Below, one piece after another: positions 1 through 10,095 of a DNA stretch of 64,000 bases. The stretch covers positions 1-64,000 of the forward strand of contig CAYZVC010000003.1 of assembly GCA_964482035.1 (NCBI GenBank), read 5' to 3'. Origin of the DNA: JANJWP01 sp964482035. Lineage in GTDB: Bacteria; Patescibacteriota; Gracilibacteria; BD1-5; UBA2023. Under the pieces are notes generated by a model. The model saw only the letters and a list, made by a program, of their open reading frames with translations. It had not been told where the DNA came from and ran no database searches. Position 1 is the stretch's first letter. Every line of letters begins with the position of its first letter. The position numbers and the translations under genes were made by a program.

Positions 1-1326
1 TACGACGCCCGGTATCTCACCGTCGGCGCCATGGACGCCGTGGCGGGATCGACGAGCGGCGGAAAGAAGCGCGCCGTTTCGTACTTCCAGGTGGCGGGCA
101 TCTCCCCCGCGACCGGAGCGGTGTCGGTAACGGGCAACTACCCGACTTCGTCCGGATCCGTAGCCGGCCTCGTAAAGGACCCGAAAACTTCTTCTTCGAC
201 CGGAGCGCTCGTGGACGGGGCGGTATCGGGAATGGGACCTCCGCCGGTTCCCGGAGCCTGCGGTACGGCGAACAAGGCGTACGCTTTCTCGGCATCCTCT
301 TTCGGTTCCGATACGTTCTGTCCTTCGGGAGCGACTCCGACCCCCGCGTCGCCGGTCTTTCCCGCAGCGGGAAATTCCGTTTCGTGGACATGCCCCGGCC
401 AGAACGGCGGTTCGCCGGCAAGTTGCTCGGCAAGCCATGCGGCATGAGCCAATTGTTCCGCCTCGGTGCAGACGGTGAACGGGCATTCGTATTCCCTCTC
501 GGCCTTCAATAACGGCAACACGCTCGCCGGCGCTTCGGCGGCCGTCACGGTCACGGGAGGCACCCAGACGTATTCGCAAACCTTCCTCTGCACCGACGGC
601 GCGGTGTCGACGAGCGGGTCGGAAACGGCGGGGGCGGTAACGTGCTCGGCGGCGAACTATACGCTCGTCAGCGGGGCGTGCGTCCCGAATTCGTGCAACG
701 CGATCAAGGTCGCTTACCCGGCGAGCGTCGACGGCACGTATGCCGTCGACCCTGACGGTGCCGGGGCGATCGCCGCGTTCAACGTGCTTTGCGACATGAC
801 GACCGACGGCGGAGGATGGACGGTTTTCCAAGAGCGTTACAATGGCGCGCAGGACTTCTATCTCGGCTGGACTTCGTACGTCAATGGTTTCGGGACCCCT
901 TGATCGGCGGAATATTGGCTCGGACTCAACAAGCTCAACGCCATCGCAGGAACCAGCAAGCAGCTCTACGTAAGCATGACCCGAAACACGGGCGCTACCG
1001 CGTACGCGAAATATTCGGCGTTCAGCGTCGGCTGATCGGGTACGAACTACGTACTCTCCATTTCCGGATATTCGGGAAGCGCGGGCGACAGCCTCGGCGG
1101 CCACAACGGATACCAGTTCTCCACCTACGACGCCGATCACGACATATCTGCCGCGAACTGCGCCACCACCTACCACGGCGCTTGGTGGTATAGCGACTGC
1201 CATACGTCGAATCTCAATGGAAGGTATTACGGAGGTTCCCACGGCTCCTATGCGGACGGCATGGACTGGTACTATTGGCTCGGATATTACGAATCCGTTA
1301 CGAAGTCGAGAATGATGGTAAAATAA
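1..1326 (+). CDS. Modular type IV pilin-like protein with fibrinogen-related domain, 5' truncated
   Basis: The frame is open from base 1 to TAA at 1324, giving 441 residues, with the pilin N-terminus lost at the window edge. TGA at 445, 901 and 1033 is read as Gly. The first 140 or so residues match the shared middle module of the downstream pilins (GAMDAV, SYFQVAGISPATGAVSV, ALVDG). A Cys/Ser/Thr-rich linker follows. From about residue 240 there is a full fibrinogen C-terminal domain: DPDG, VLCDMTTDGGGWTVFQ, GFGTP followed by EYWLGLNKL, HNGYQFSTYDADHD, NCA, GAWWY, NLNGRYY and a final SRMMVK. These are the diagnostic landmarks of ficolin/tachylectin-type domains, which bind acetylated sugars or proteins in animals; that activity here is inference. 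Expected location is the cell surface. Bases 1-143 are identical to 1781-1923. Confidence 0.9.
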
Positions 1327-1336
1327 ACCGAAAACC

Positions 1337-3475
1337 ATGAAAACTTCCATCAAAAAGAACTTCGCGTTCGGTTTCACCCTCGTCGAGCTCATCGTCGTCA
1401 TCACGATCCTCGCGATTCTGGCGACCATCGGGTTTTTGGCGCTTTCGGGGTATTCGCAGGACGCGAAGGACTCCGCCATCAAGGCGAACGTCCGGTCGGT
1501 GCAGACGGCGATTTCGTCGGAGTCCGCCCTGACGAACAATTCGCCCCGGTACTACGTGGTGCACGACACGGGAGCCGCGCTCTCGGGGGCCTTCGTCTAC
1601 GTCGACGGGAACCAGACCGCGCTCACTGGATGAGACTGGAACGTTTCGGGCACGAACTATTCGGCCGGGAACCCGGACTACGCGAAGCTGAAGATGAACC
1701 CCGAGAAGTTCAAGGTTTCGGCTTCGGGACTGCCGGGAGCGCTCGCGGGAATCGCCGGGTTCGGCTCGGCGGACGCGGCCTACGACGCCCGGTATCTCAC
1801 CGTCGGCGCCATGGACGCCGTGGCGGGATCGACGAGCGGCGGAAAGAAGCGCGCCGTTTCGTACTTCCAGGTGGCGGGCATCTCCCCCGCGACCGGAGCG
1901 GTGTCGGTAACGGGCAACTACCCCGCGTCTTCGGGATCGGCCGTAGGCCTCGTGAAGGCGCCCGGTTCGACCGAAGCCCTCGTGGACGGCGGGAAGGCGG
2001 GCACTTCCGCCGGCTGCGCTTCGTGAACCGTGAACGGGTACCCCGTGCCGGCCCTCGCGCACGGCGCTTCGGCTTCCGTCTCCAAGCCGGTCCTCTCCGG
2101 AACGGGCCTCGCGGTCGGGACCAAGTCCGGGAACGCGTCCTGTTCCTTCTCGTCCGTTTCCGTTCCCGACGTTTCCGTCTCGTGCGTTTCCGGATGGGTG
2201 GAAGGCGCTTCGCTTTCCTGCGTGCAGGACGTCTGCGGCGGGACGGTGGCCGACGCCAACGCCCACTCCACCGCGACTTCGCAGTCGGTATCGGGAAACT
2301 GGGCGCGTTCCGCTACGGCGGGACTTTGCACCTGGGACTGCAATTCCGGCTTCGGCTGGGATTCCGCGACCTCGTCGTGCAAGGCTTCCGTGAACGGGAC
2401 CTGCGGCGCGGCGTCCAAAACCTACGCCTACCTCGACTCCTCCTTCTGAACCGACGCGTACTGCGGGCAATGAACGGCTTCCTCCTCCCCGGCCTTCCCG
2501 GCGGCGGGGGCTTCCGCGACGTGGACCTGCGCCGGGCTCTGGAACGGGGCGGCTTCGCCGGCTTGTACGGCTACGCACTCGGCTCCGGCGAACTGCCCAG
2601 CTTCGACGCAGACGGTCAACTGACGCTCCTATTCCGTAAGCGCGATCACCCACGGCGCTACGGCTTCGGCAAATTCGAGTTCCCCGGTGACGGGGGGCGC
2701 CCGGACGTACTCGCAGACGTTCGCCTGTACGAACGGAGCGGTTGCCACGAGCGGATCGGAAACGGCGGGGACGGTAACGTGCTCGGCAGCGAACTACGCG
2801 CTCGTCGGCGGAATCTGCGTTCCGAATTCGTGCGCGGCGATCAAGACCGCCTATCCGGCGAGCGCCGACGGGACCTACTCCATCGATCCGGACGGAGCGC
2901 TCGCCGGTTTCGCCGCCACGAACGTCTACTGCGACATGACCACGAGCGGGGGCGGGTGGACTATGGCATACACCTCATCTTCGACGATACACCTTTCCAC
3001 CGAACTTCTCGCCGCCCAAAGCGGGACGTACGGCACGGACGGTTACCGCGCTTCCGGAAACGTGAAAGCCCTTCCGTTCGGAGAAGTCCTGTACGTTAAC
3101 CACGATACTGGCGTCAAATACGCGATGGTGCGCAATGACGGAGTAAAAAAAACCGTCAATACGTACGGCATCCCCTACAACGAAGACCAGTCGGTCACTT
3201 GGAAAATCACCAGTCCGACCGGAAACGCTCTCCCCGCATACGATTTCAATCTGATGATTTGCGACGGCGTCTGGATGCAGACGGGTTTCATGTTCACCTG
3301 AGTGTACAATACCACGGGAAAACTTTGCGGAAGCTGGGAAGGCGATACCACTACTTGGTATTTCAGACATGACGGCGACTATTCGCCGAACAATAGCGCT
3401 TACCATGGCGTGGCTTTCGCACAAAACGGCCACGGAAACGTAACGAACAAACTCGTCTCAGTAGGCATCCGCTAG
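1337..3475 (+). CDS. Modular type IV pilin-like protein with fibrinogen-like C-terminus
   Basis: This 712-residue protein starts at ATG 1337, 10 bases after the previous stop, and ends at TAG. The class III signal is textbook: a short Lys-rich leader, Gly12 as the -1 residue, then FTLVELIVVITILAILATIG with Glu at +5. A shared pilin module follows (about residues 30-230: SGYSQDAK, SPRYYVVHD, NPDYAKLKMNPEKF, SYFQVAGI). A long Cys/Ser/Thr-rich spacer leads to a fibrinogen-like region from about residue 515 (DPDG, VYCDMTTSGGGWT). The later part lacks the WLGL and NLNG landmarks of the first gene, so the fold there may differ. TGA codons (1631, 2024, 2447 and others) are read as Gly. It is probably an exported fibre-tip or minor pilin adhesin, cut by a prepilin peptidase not in this window. 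Confidence 0.88.
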
Positions 3476-3487
3476 CTCGCCATCAAT

Positions 3488-5506
3488 ATGGAAATCGCAA
3501 AAGTGAAAAAAAATCACCGGAAAAAATTCTCCGCCTTCACCCTCGTCGAGCTCATCGTCGTCATCACGATTCTCGCGATATTGGCGACCATCGGGTTCCT
3601 GGCTCTTTCCGGCTACTCGCAGGACGCCAAGGATTCCGCCATCAAGGCGAACGTGCGCTCGGTACAGACGGCGATTTCGTCGGAGTCCGCTTTGACGAAC
3701 AATTCCCCGAGGTACTACGTCGTCCACGACACCGGAGCGGCGCTCTCCGGCGCTTTCGTCTACGTCGACGGGAACCAGACCGCGCTCACTGGATGAGACT
3801 GGAACGTTTCGGGCACGAACTATTCGGCCGGAAATCCCGACTACGCGAAGCTGAAGATGAACCCCGAGAAGTTCAAGGTTTCGGCGCTGGGGGAAACCCT
3901 TCGGGAAGCGCTCGCGGCATACGATTCGAAATACCTTTCGGTAGGGGCGATGGACGTACAGACCGCGGGAGTGAACGGACGGAAAAGAACCGTTTCATGG
4001 ACCCAAGTCATCGGGGTTTCACCCTCCACCAAACAGGCTTTCATTTCTTGAAATTTCCCGAAGCTCTCGGCATCCGAAACCGCATCCGGTGCGATTTCCT
4101 GACTCGTACGCGATCCGAATCTCGGCCAGACGGGGGCCATCGTCGACGGCTCAACGGCATGAACGGCGAGCTCGACGCCCGGAGGAACGTCCACCGACCC
4201 CCAATCTTCAAGCGTGAGCCTGCTCATGCATCTCGACGGCCGCGCGGACAACGGTGACGCGAACAGAAACGGGGTATGACTGAATTTGAGAATGGAATGA
4301 ACCAACGGTTCCACTTCGGTAGTCGACGACGCATGAAACGTCGTCGTCGCGAACGGAAACGCCGCAATCTCCACGGCGAACAAGGCCATGGGGTCGACGA
4401 GCGTCGAGTTGGACGGGGCCGGAGACTATCTCAAAGTCGCGGATACGGCGACCATCCGCCCGGGAAGCGGTGACTTTACCATCGAAGGATGGGTGAAAAC
4501 GAACTGGTCTTCCACTTCGGTCACGACGGCGATCGCATCGCAATACAATACGGCAACCGCGGGCGAATACATCCTCGGAATCCGAAGCGGGGCGATTTTC
4601 GCCTGGGTCTGAGCGACTTCGTATAACGGAACGAAGGTCGTGAACGACAACGTATGGCACCACGTCGCCTGGGTCAGGCAAGGCACTGCCGCGAACAATA
4701 ACAAAGTGTTCGTCGACGGACAACTGGACTTCCAGTTCTCGAACAACGCCGACATTACCGGCGGAGGTGTCGAATTCAATGCCGGCCGATGGTTTGGAAA
4801 CGCATCGTCGTATTTGCCGGGCTATATCGACGACATCCGCATCACCAAGGGCGTAGCCCGGTATTCCACGACCTTCACCCCCCAGGCCATCCCGGCTTTT
4901 TCGGGTCCGACGTACAAAGACGAGAAAGGCCTCTCCGCATCCGTTTTCGGCAATCCGACCATTTCGCTCTCCCAGAAAAAATTCGGGGACGGAAGTTTGG
5001 CGCTCGACGGGACGGACGACCATCTCGAATTCAACGGCGGATCGAATTTCGCTTTCGGTACGTGAGATTTTACCATCGAAGGCTGGTTCTACCGAAACAG
5101 CGGAACGAACAACGGTATCCTGCAGCTCTCCACGGTTTCCAACGGCTTCTGAATGTCGAGCCAGGGGATAGCCATAGCCGCGTATGCCGGCACGATGCAG
5201 GTATATCACGGATGAACGGGAGGATGAGAAAAACAATGAAATATCGCCATAGCGTCGAACCAATGGACGCATTTCGCGCTCCAGCGGAGTTCGGGCGTAA
5301 TGAACCTGTACGTCAATGGCGTAAAAGATACCGGATTCGGGGATTTCGCGAATACCGTGGACTATACCATGCAATACGGGAACATCGGCGGATACTACAG
5401 CACGAGCTACCTTTGGAACGGATACGTTGACGACATCCGCATCACCAAGGGCGTAGCCCGGTATTCCTCGGCCTTCACTCCGCCGATTTCGGCGTATCCG
5501 AATTAG
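3488..5506 (+). CDS. Modular type IV pilin-like protein with two LamG/concanavalin-like domains
   Basis: 672 residues, ATG 3488 to TAG. The leader ends in Ala16 instead of Gly before FTLVELIVVITILAIL. The shared pilin module occupies about residues 17-230. Two LamG-like jellyroll domains follow, at about 300-470 and 480-672. Each contains SLALDG or SVELDG-type openings, DFTIEGW, a central W(T/H)H(V/F)A strand, VNG or VDGQ, and the ending GYIDDIRITKGVARYS. The two copies give internal proof of the code: the first has Gly (GGT) before DFTIEGW and the second has TGA (5063) at the same place. Such domains bind glycans or proteins in other families; the ligand here is unknown. About 39 bases of the repeat ending are almost identical between copies (4829-4867, 5428-5466). 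It stands in tandem with two other pilins. Confidence 0.9.
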
Positions 5507-5512
5507 AACGTT

Positions 5513-5600
5513 TGACAAAGTCGATTCCTTAGGTAATTTTCATTCGTGTTTTTCGACGAATCCTCGAAACGCATCCCAATTACGCAAAAAGGAGAGAAGA
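5513..5600 (+). promoter_or_regulatory. Promoter and SD leader of the small gene at 5601
   Basis: TTGACA at about 5514 is followed after 16 bases by TAATTT. A strong Shine-Dalgarno sequence, AAAAAGGAG, lies just before the TTG at 5601. The piece AATTACGCAAAAAGGAG is nearly the same as the leader of the gene at 45251. The promoter begins only 7 bases after the stop of the LamG pilin. Confidence 0.6.
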
Positions 5601-5801
5601 TTGAACGCCACTCAGGTTAACGGAATCGGTGGGACCGGCGCAAGCGCCTATGTCAAACAGGCAAGCGCCGCCGGCGAAGCCGCAACCGTCGAATCCAACC
5701 GCCAAGCGCGGCAACAGGAAACGAAGCTCAACGAAAAAACCGGTCCGCAGCCGTTGGCTGCGTCCGGTTCCGTCGGGACTCGAATCCACGTTACCGCCTG
5801 A
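5601..5801 (+). CDS. Small protein of unknown function, apparent TGA stop
   Basis: 66 residues from TTG 5601, chosen because AAAGGAG lies 8-10 bases upstream. It is rich in Ala, Gly, Thr and Gln, has no membrane segment, and ends GTRIHVTA, a type of ending seen in many small bacterial proteins. Codon third positions are GC-rich, as expected of a coding frame. The frame ends at TGA 5799, 19 bases before a terminator hairpin. Because TGA is Gly elsewhere here, strict translation would run through the hairpin and, with no TAA or TAG, straight into the next pilin at 5913. A pilin needs its own N-terminal leader, so that fusion is unlikely. Either TGA stops translation here or the frame is not a gene. 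I do not recognise a family. Confidence 0.45.
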   Translation: MNATQVNGIGGTGASAYVKQASAAGEAATVESNRQARQQETKLNEKTGPQPLAASGSVGTRIHVTA

Positions 5802-5819
5802 ACAGCCCGAGAGGGCCCG

Positions 5820-5849
5820 AATCCCCCGTCTACCGGGGGATTTCTTTTT
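5820..5849 (+). terminator. Rho-independent terminator
   Basis: AATCCCCCG, loop TCTAC, CGGGGGATT, then TCTTTTT. The same hairpin, loop included, recurs at 8042-8070. Confidence 0.85.
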
Positions 5850-5912
5850 CAACCGCGTTTTATTTTTTTAAAAAGATGTCTATCATATAGACGTTGAATT
5901 AACTTTTTCCCG

Positions 5913-8021
5913 ATGCGACCGAATCATCTCAAAAAACGCTTCCGCGGTTTCACCCTCGCCGAACTCATCGTCGTGATCACCATTTTGGCGATCCTCGCGA
6001 CCATGGGGTTTTTAGCGCTTTCGGGGTATTCGCAGGACGCGAAAAAAACATCCGTGAAATCTAACGCCAGATCGATACTCACCGCCATTTCTTCCGAATC
6101 GGCAATTACGGGTAATTCACCGAGATACTACATCGTCCATGATGCCTGAGCTTCGGTCAGCTGAGGGCTCGTATTCGTGGACGGTCAACCGAAGACGCTC
6201 ACCGGATGAAGCTGGAACGCACCGAACACGAACTATTCGGCGGGGAACCCGGATTTCGCGAAACTCAAACTCAATTCCGAAAAATTCCGCATCTCCGGAG
6301 CGCCACCGGTTCTCACGAGCGCATTCGCCGATTTCGACGATAAAAAATTTTTAGTTTGAGCCGTCGACATCGAAACGACTTCGTCGAACGGGAAATCGAA
6401 GACGGATTCTTGGATACAGGTAGCCGGGGTGATTCCCAATGCCTGATATGCGGTCGTGTACGGCAACTACCCGTTGCCGGACGTGGCCGAAAGTTCTTCT
6501 TGAGCCGTATCTTGACTTATCAGAAACCAGAAAGAACCCACGAAAGGCATGGTCGACGAACAGGTTGCGGCAACCCCCTCTTCATCAAATTCGGTTACGG
6601 CCACGCCGACTTGGCCAACGTGTCCCGTTGGAGCGACTTGTTCCTGAGCCGTCGCCGAATATAAAACCGCCGGATCGAACGCTTTCCTGGTTCCCGCGAA
6701 CTGAACTTACGAAATTCTCGTGGTCGGCTGAGGTTGAGCCGGAGGATCGGCTTATTGGGGAGGCTGAGCCGGTTGAGCGGGAGGTTACGCGAACAAGACG
6801 ACCGCCACGCTTACGTCCGGACAAACGATTACGATTACCGTCTGAGCCGGCGGAATCCTAGGACCATCGGGCGGTGTCGACTGAACCGGATGAAACGGAT
6901 GATCTTCGAGCGTAGGAACCATAGTCTCGGCGAACGGGGGCGGAGGCTGACAAAACGGGGGGAGTTCCGGCAATGCCGTCTCGACCCTAAACAATACGGC
7001 AGGCGGCACATGCTGAGGAAAATCCGGCGGAGGATACGACGCTTCGGCAGTAAAATCGAAGGGGTGTGACGGCCAGGCGTACTATTCGACTTTCGATTCG
7101 AGCATATCGCACGGAATCGGCGGACAGCCTACAAACAACTATGGGGCCGAAAACGATGCCGGCGGCGGAGGGGGCGGGGGCTTCTGAACCGAATCCAAAA
7201 CCACCGCGTGTTCCAATTGAGGAACGGCCGCCACATGATACTGAGCCGGTTGAAGCGGCGTAGGCGGCGACGACGGCTGACTCGCTTGCCAATACGGCGC
7301 GAGCGGATACGTTCGGATAACGAAAATCAATACGGAAAGCGAAGCCCCCCAGGCGCCGGCCATTCCCACGGTCGGATGAAGCGGAACGACTTGTCTCGCC
7401 ATCAAGACGGCCCAAGCGGGTGCGACGAGCGGCACGTATAAATTGGATCCGGACGGTGCGGGAGGGAATCCCGAATTCGACGCATACTGCGATATGACCA
7501 ATGACGGTGGCGGATGGACTCTCGTCATGCAAGCGAATAAAGACAACGCCCTTGGCACGACGGCATGGAATACGGCGAACGCGGCAGGCGCGTATTCAAG
7601 CGATTACTCTTCTACGTTCAAGCTTGCCGATGCGGTCATCGCCCAGATAGCGACCAATAAACTTTATCGACTGCCGTTCGTTCTCAATTGAACGCCCTAC
7701 GTTCGGTTTTACGGCTCGGGCTGCGCATACTCGCACATCTCGAAAACGGCCGATTGCCGAAAATCGTACGGATCCCTTGCCGATACGACAGCCAACGTTT
7801 CTGCGAGAGTCACCACCAACGACTATCCGCCAGGCGGTCTTTGGGATGGGTCTTCCGGTTGGCAATGAAACGTCGCGACGGCAGTGAACGGGACGTACGG
7901 ACATACTTGGTGCATCGAACAATGAGACACTTGACGTCCGGGATACTGCTTTGACAACGGTACGCACTACGTGAACGGCTCCTCAGTAACTGAGGCAAAA
8001 TGGCAACTTTATGTCCGCTAA
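5913..8021 (+). CDS. Modular type IV pilin-like protein, glycine-rich plus fibrinogen-like domain
   Basis: 702 residues, ATG 5913 to TAA, with about 30 in-frame TGA codons, the most in the window. Leader with Gly12, then FTLAELIVVITILAIL. The pilin module follows (SGYSQDAK, NSPRYYIVHD, NYSAGNPDFAKLKLNSEKF). Residues about 265-470 form a glycine-rich domain like those of phage tail-fibre and glycine-rich cell-surface proteins (ILVVGGGGAGG, ITITVGAGG, SANGGGGGQNGG); these motifs exist only if TGA is Gly. From about residue 500 a fibrinogen-like domain starts: SGTYKLDPDGAGG, YCDMTNDGGGWTLVMQ, later Cys pairs and a WQLYVR ending. Standard tools would split this gene into fragments. It is the fourth pilin of the cluster. 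Confidence 0.88.
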
Positions 8022-8041
8022 TCCGTATCTCGGATTAAAAA

Positions 8042-8070
8042 AATCCCCCGTCTACCGGGGGATTTCTTTT
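8042..8070. terminator. Bidirectional terminator shared by pilin and elp3
   Basis: AATCCCCCG-TCTAC-CGGGGGATT followed by T-rich bases on the plus strand and A-rich bases before it. The TAG stop of the convergent elp3 gene lies in the loop (8052-8054). Confidence 0.85.
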
Positions 8071-9746
8071 ACCATGTAGCCGTAGTCGGCGAGTTCGAAA
8101 CCGCGTTTCAGATAGTATTCGCGCGTGCCAGCTCCGGCGATGACCGCAATTCGGGAAAGGTTCGGATACCGCTTTTTCACGAGATTCTCGGCCGCTTCGA
8201 TGAGACGTTTTCCAAAACCGCGGTGCTGCGAGGCTTCCCCCGCTTCGCCGATGCCCATCTGGTCGCCGTAGGTATGGATCTCGCGGATGACCGCGGCGTT
8301 TTCGAGCGCTTCGAAAAGAGGCTTTCCACCGTTCGAAACCCAAGACGGAATCCGAAGCCGGAGCACTGAAAAGAGCGTACGATCGGCAGTGTCGACGAAC
8401 TGGAAAAAGAATTCGGTTCCACCGGACGCGACGTACTCGAGGATTTCCAATACCGCACCCGAAGGATCGTTTTTCTTATCGCGCACCTCGCGGGCGGAGA
8501 CGTCTTTGCGGTCTTCGCCTCGTTCGTGCATGGCCGCCTCGGTCACTTGGCGGAGGTTCGCCATTTTGGATCCCGCCAGTATTTCGGACGCGGGAATGTC
8601 GCGGTACGCCCGGTTGAGGCGCGCGTATTCGGGAATCATCGATTCCAAATCCGCCATGAGAGGAACGAGGACGCCATCGGCGTACGGCTCGAATTTCCCG
8701 GCTTTCCAAAGCCGTTCGAGAGCGCTGTTCCCCACCACCATGGTGGGGTAGATCTTGATTTCGTCAGGACGGAAGTTTTCGTCTTCCCAAACCCGGGCGA
8801 ACGACTCGCGGTCCATTTCCGGCGTCGAGCCCGGAAGGTTGGGCATCATGTGCGCCACCACCTTGAACCCGGCGTCCTTGAGGTCGCGGGTGGCGGCGAT
8901 GGATTCGGCATTGCCATGTCCGCGGCCCGTAGCAAGGTTTATTTCGTCGAAGGTCGTCTGGTATCAGATTTCCACCCGTGTCACCCCGCATTCGCGAAAA
9001 AACGCCAATTCCTCGGGGGTTACGAGGTCGGGGCGGGTTTCGGCGGCCATGCCGACCACGCGGTTTTCGGATTTCGAATTGCGATCCTGGGCCTCTTCGA
9101 GCGTTTCGGAATAGTCGGTGGGAACGTTTCTAGGCAAAATGAACGGCAGATGCTTGCCGAAGGTCGCCGAAGTGTCGGCGTCTTCGAACGGAACTTGGGC
9201 GAAAAGCGTGTGCGCGTCGTAGATTTTGCGGACGAAATTCTCGCGGAAATCCTTCGGGTAGGCACCCCAACTGCCGCCGATGATGCGGACGTCGCACTTT
9301 TCGGGGGAATGGCCGGTGATCGAGAGCGCGCGGAGACGGTTCCATACCTGCTTCACGGGGTCGAACGCGTTGGCTTCGGCGCGCATGACGGCAGGTTCGC
9401 CGGGAACGTAGCTCTTGGGTAATCCGGGATTGTCCGGACAGTACACGCATTTTCCCGGACACGGAAAATTGGGCGTGAGGAGCGAAATTACCGAAACGCC
9501 CGACAAGCTTCGCACCGCACGGCGGCGAAGCAGGCGTTTCATACGCGCGTCGTCGTCCATCACGCCCGCTTTGACGAGGTTGCGGTACCGCTCCGAAAGC
9601 AGGAGCGTCGGAACGCTGCCGGCAAGTCCCGATTCGCCGGAAATCCGGTTCACGAACTTGGCCATCGCCGCCTTCGTCGAAACGCTCCGATCTCTCGCGA
9701 GTTCGGAAAGGATGCGGTCGAGAACGTCGAGGGGAACGCTTTTCAT
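8052..9746 (-). CDS. elp3: Elp3-family radical SAM/GNAT tRNA-uridine modification enzyme
   Basis: 564 residues, ATG at 9746 to TAG at 8052; TGA at 8964-8966 is Gly in CGVTRVEIGYQ, matching the conserved VELGVQ of Elp3. The radical SAM half holds CPGKCVYCPDNPG (Cx3Cx2C, one 4Fe-4S cluster and SAM) and GHGNAESI, then FKVVAHMMPNLPGSTPEMD. The C-terminal GNAT half has SQHRGFGKRLIE and GTREYYLKRGFEL. The family adds a carboxymethyl group to C5 of wobble U34 in tRNA using acetyl-CoA; bacterial single-protein homologues exist. A GTG further upstream (9797) would add 17 residues, but it lies in the region of the tRNA promoter, so ATG 9746 is preferred. The gene diverges from the tRNA-Gly pair. Confidence 0.92.
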
Positions 9747-9790
9747 ACGCGGCGGAGTATAGCCGATGCTCGAAAAGCGCCAAATTTCCT

Positions 9791-9818
9791 TTGACACTCG
9801 TACCGTTTTTTATAGAAT
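9791..9818 (+). promoter_or_regulatory. Promoter of the tRNA-Gly pair
   Basis: TTGACA at 9791-9796, a 16-base spacer, then TAGAAT at 9813-9818, 27 bases before the first tRNA. Confidence 0.75.
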
Positions 9819-9844
9819 GCCCCCGCTTCGCAAATGTGCTCCTC

Positions 9845-9923
9845 GCGGGGGTAACATAAAAGAGCGAGTGTACTGAGGCTTCAACCCTCGGGTGTGCCGG
9901 TTCGAACCCGGTCCCCCGCTCCA
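9845..9923 (+). tRNA. tRNA with anticodon UCA, inferred tRNA-Gly decoding UGA
   Basis: Seven-base acceptor stem GCGGGGG/CCCCCGC (9845-9851, 9913-9919), anticodon stem TGAGG/CCTCG with loop CTTCAAC (anticodon TCA at 9881-9883), five-base variable loop, T arm GCCGG-TTCGAAC-CCGGT, and encoded CCA at 9921-9923. G1:C72, C2:G71, C35 and discriminator U73 match known E. coli tRNA-Gly identity elements. The short variable loop and 7-base acceptor rule out tRNA-Sec and tRNA-Ser. The D arm is odd: stem ACAT/GTGT with loop AAAAGAGCGA, lacking the usual GG, and two bases instead of one before the anticodon stem. It is the expected decoder of reassigned UGA. Confidence 0.9.
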
Positions 9924-9948
9924 AGTTTGCGAATGACATATACTCTAT

Positions 9949-10024
9949 GCGGATGTAGCTCAATGGCTAGAGTACCACCTTGCCATGGTGGCTGTTGTGG
10001 GTTCGAGTCCCATCATCCGCTCCA
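9949..10024 (+). tRNA. tRNA-Gly(GCC)
   Basis: Complete cloverleaf with acceptor GCGGATG/CATCCGC, anticodon stem CCACC/GGTGG, loop TTGCCAT (anticodon GCC), T arm with TTCGAGT, discriminator T and encoded CCA. It lies 25 bases after the UCA tRNA and is probably co-transcribed with it. Confidence 0.97.
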
Positions 10025-10033
10025 AGAAACTTC

Positions 10034-10070
10034 AAAAACCCTCCCCGCTCCGGCCGGGAGGGTTTTTACT
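10034..10070 (+). terminator. Terminator after the tRNA-Gly pair
   Basis: AAAAACCCTCCC and GGGAGGGTTTTT arms around a 10-base loop. Confidence 0.85.
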
Positions 10071-10095
10071 TCCAAGATTCCTTTTCATTTCCCGT

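Noticed and set aside
1298..2653. Long minus-strand Arg-rich frame opposite the second pilin
   Set aside because: Arg/Gly/Ser-rich shadow of the pilin reading frame, with no start signal or domain.
1337..8021. Pilin region as a string of frameshifted pseudogenes or many short genes
   Set aside because: All breaks are in-frame TGA, never TAA or TAG, and reading them as Gly gives continuous, domain-complete proteins.
5601..8021. Fusion of the small 66-residue frame with the fourth pilin through TGA-Gly
   Set aside because: The frame is open, but it would cross a terminator and bury the prepilin signal 100 residues inside, which would stop pilin processing.
9845..9923. UCA tRNA as selenocysteine or tryptophan tRNA
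   Set aside because: It has a 7-base acceptor stem and 5-base variable loop, unlike tRNA-Sec, and U73 with G1:C72 and C2:G71, unlike tRNA-Trp. TGA columns in proteins align with Gly.
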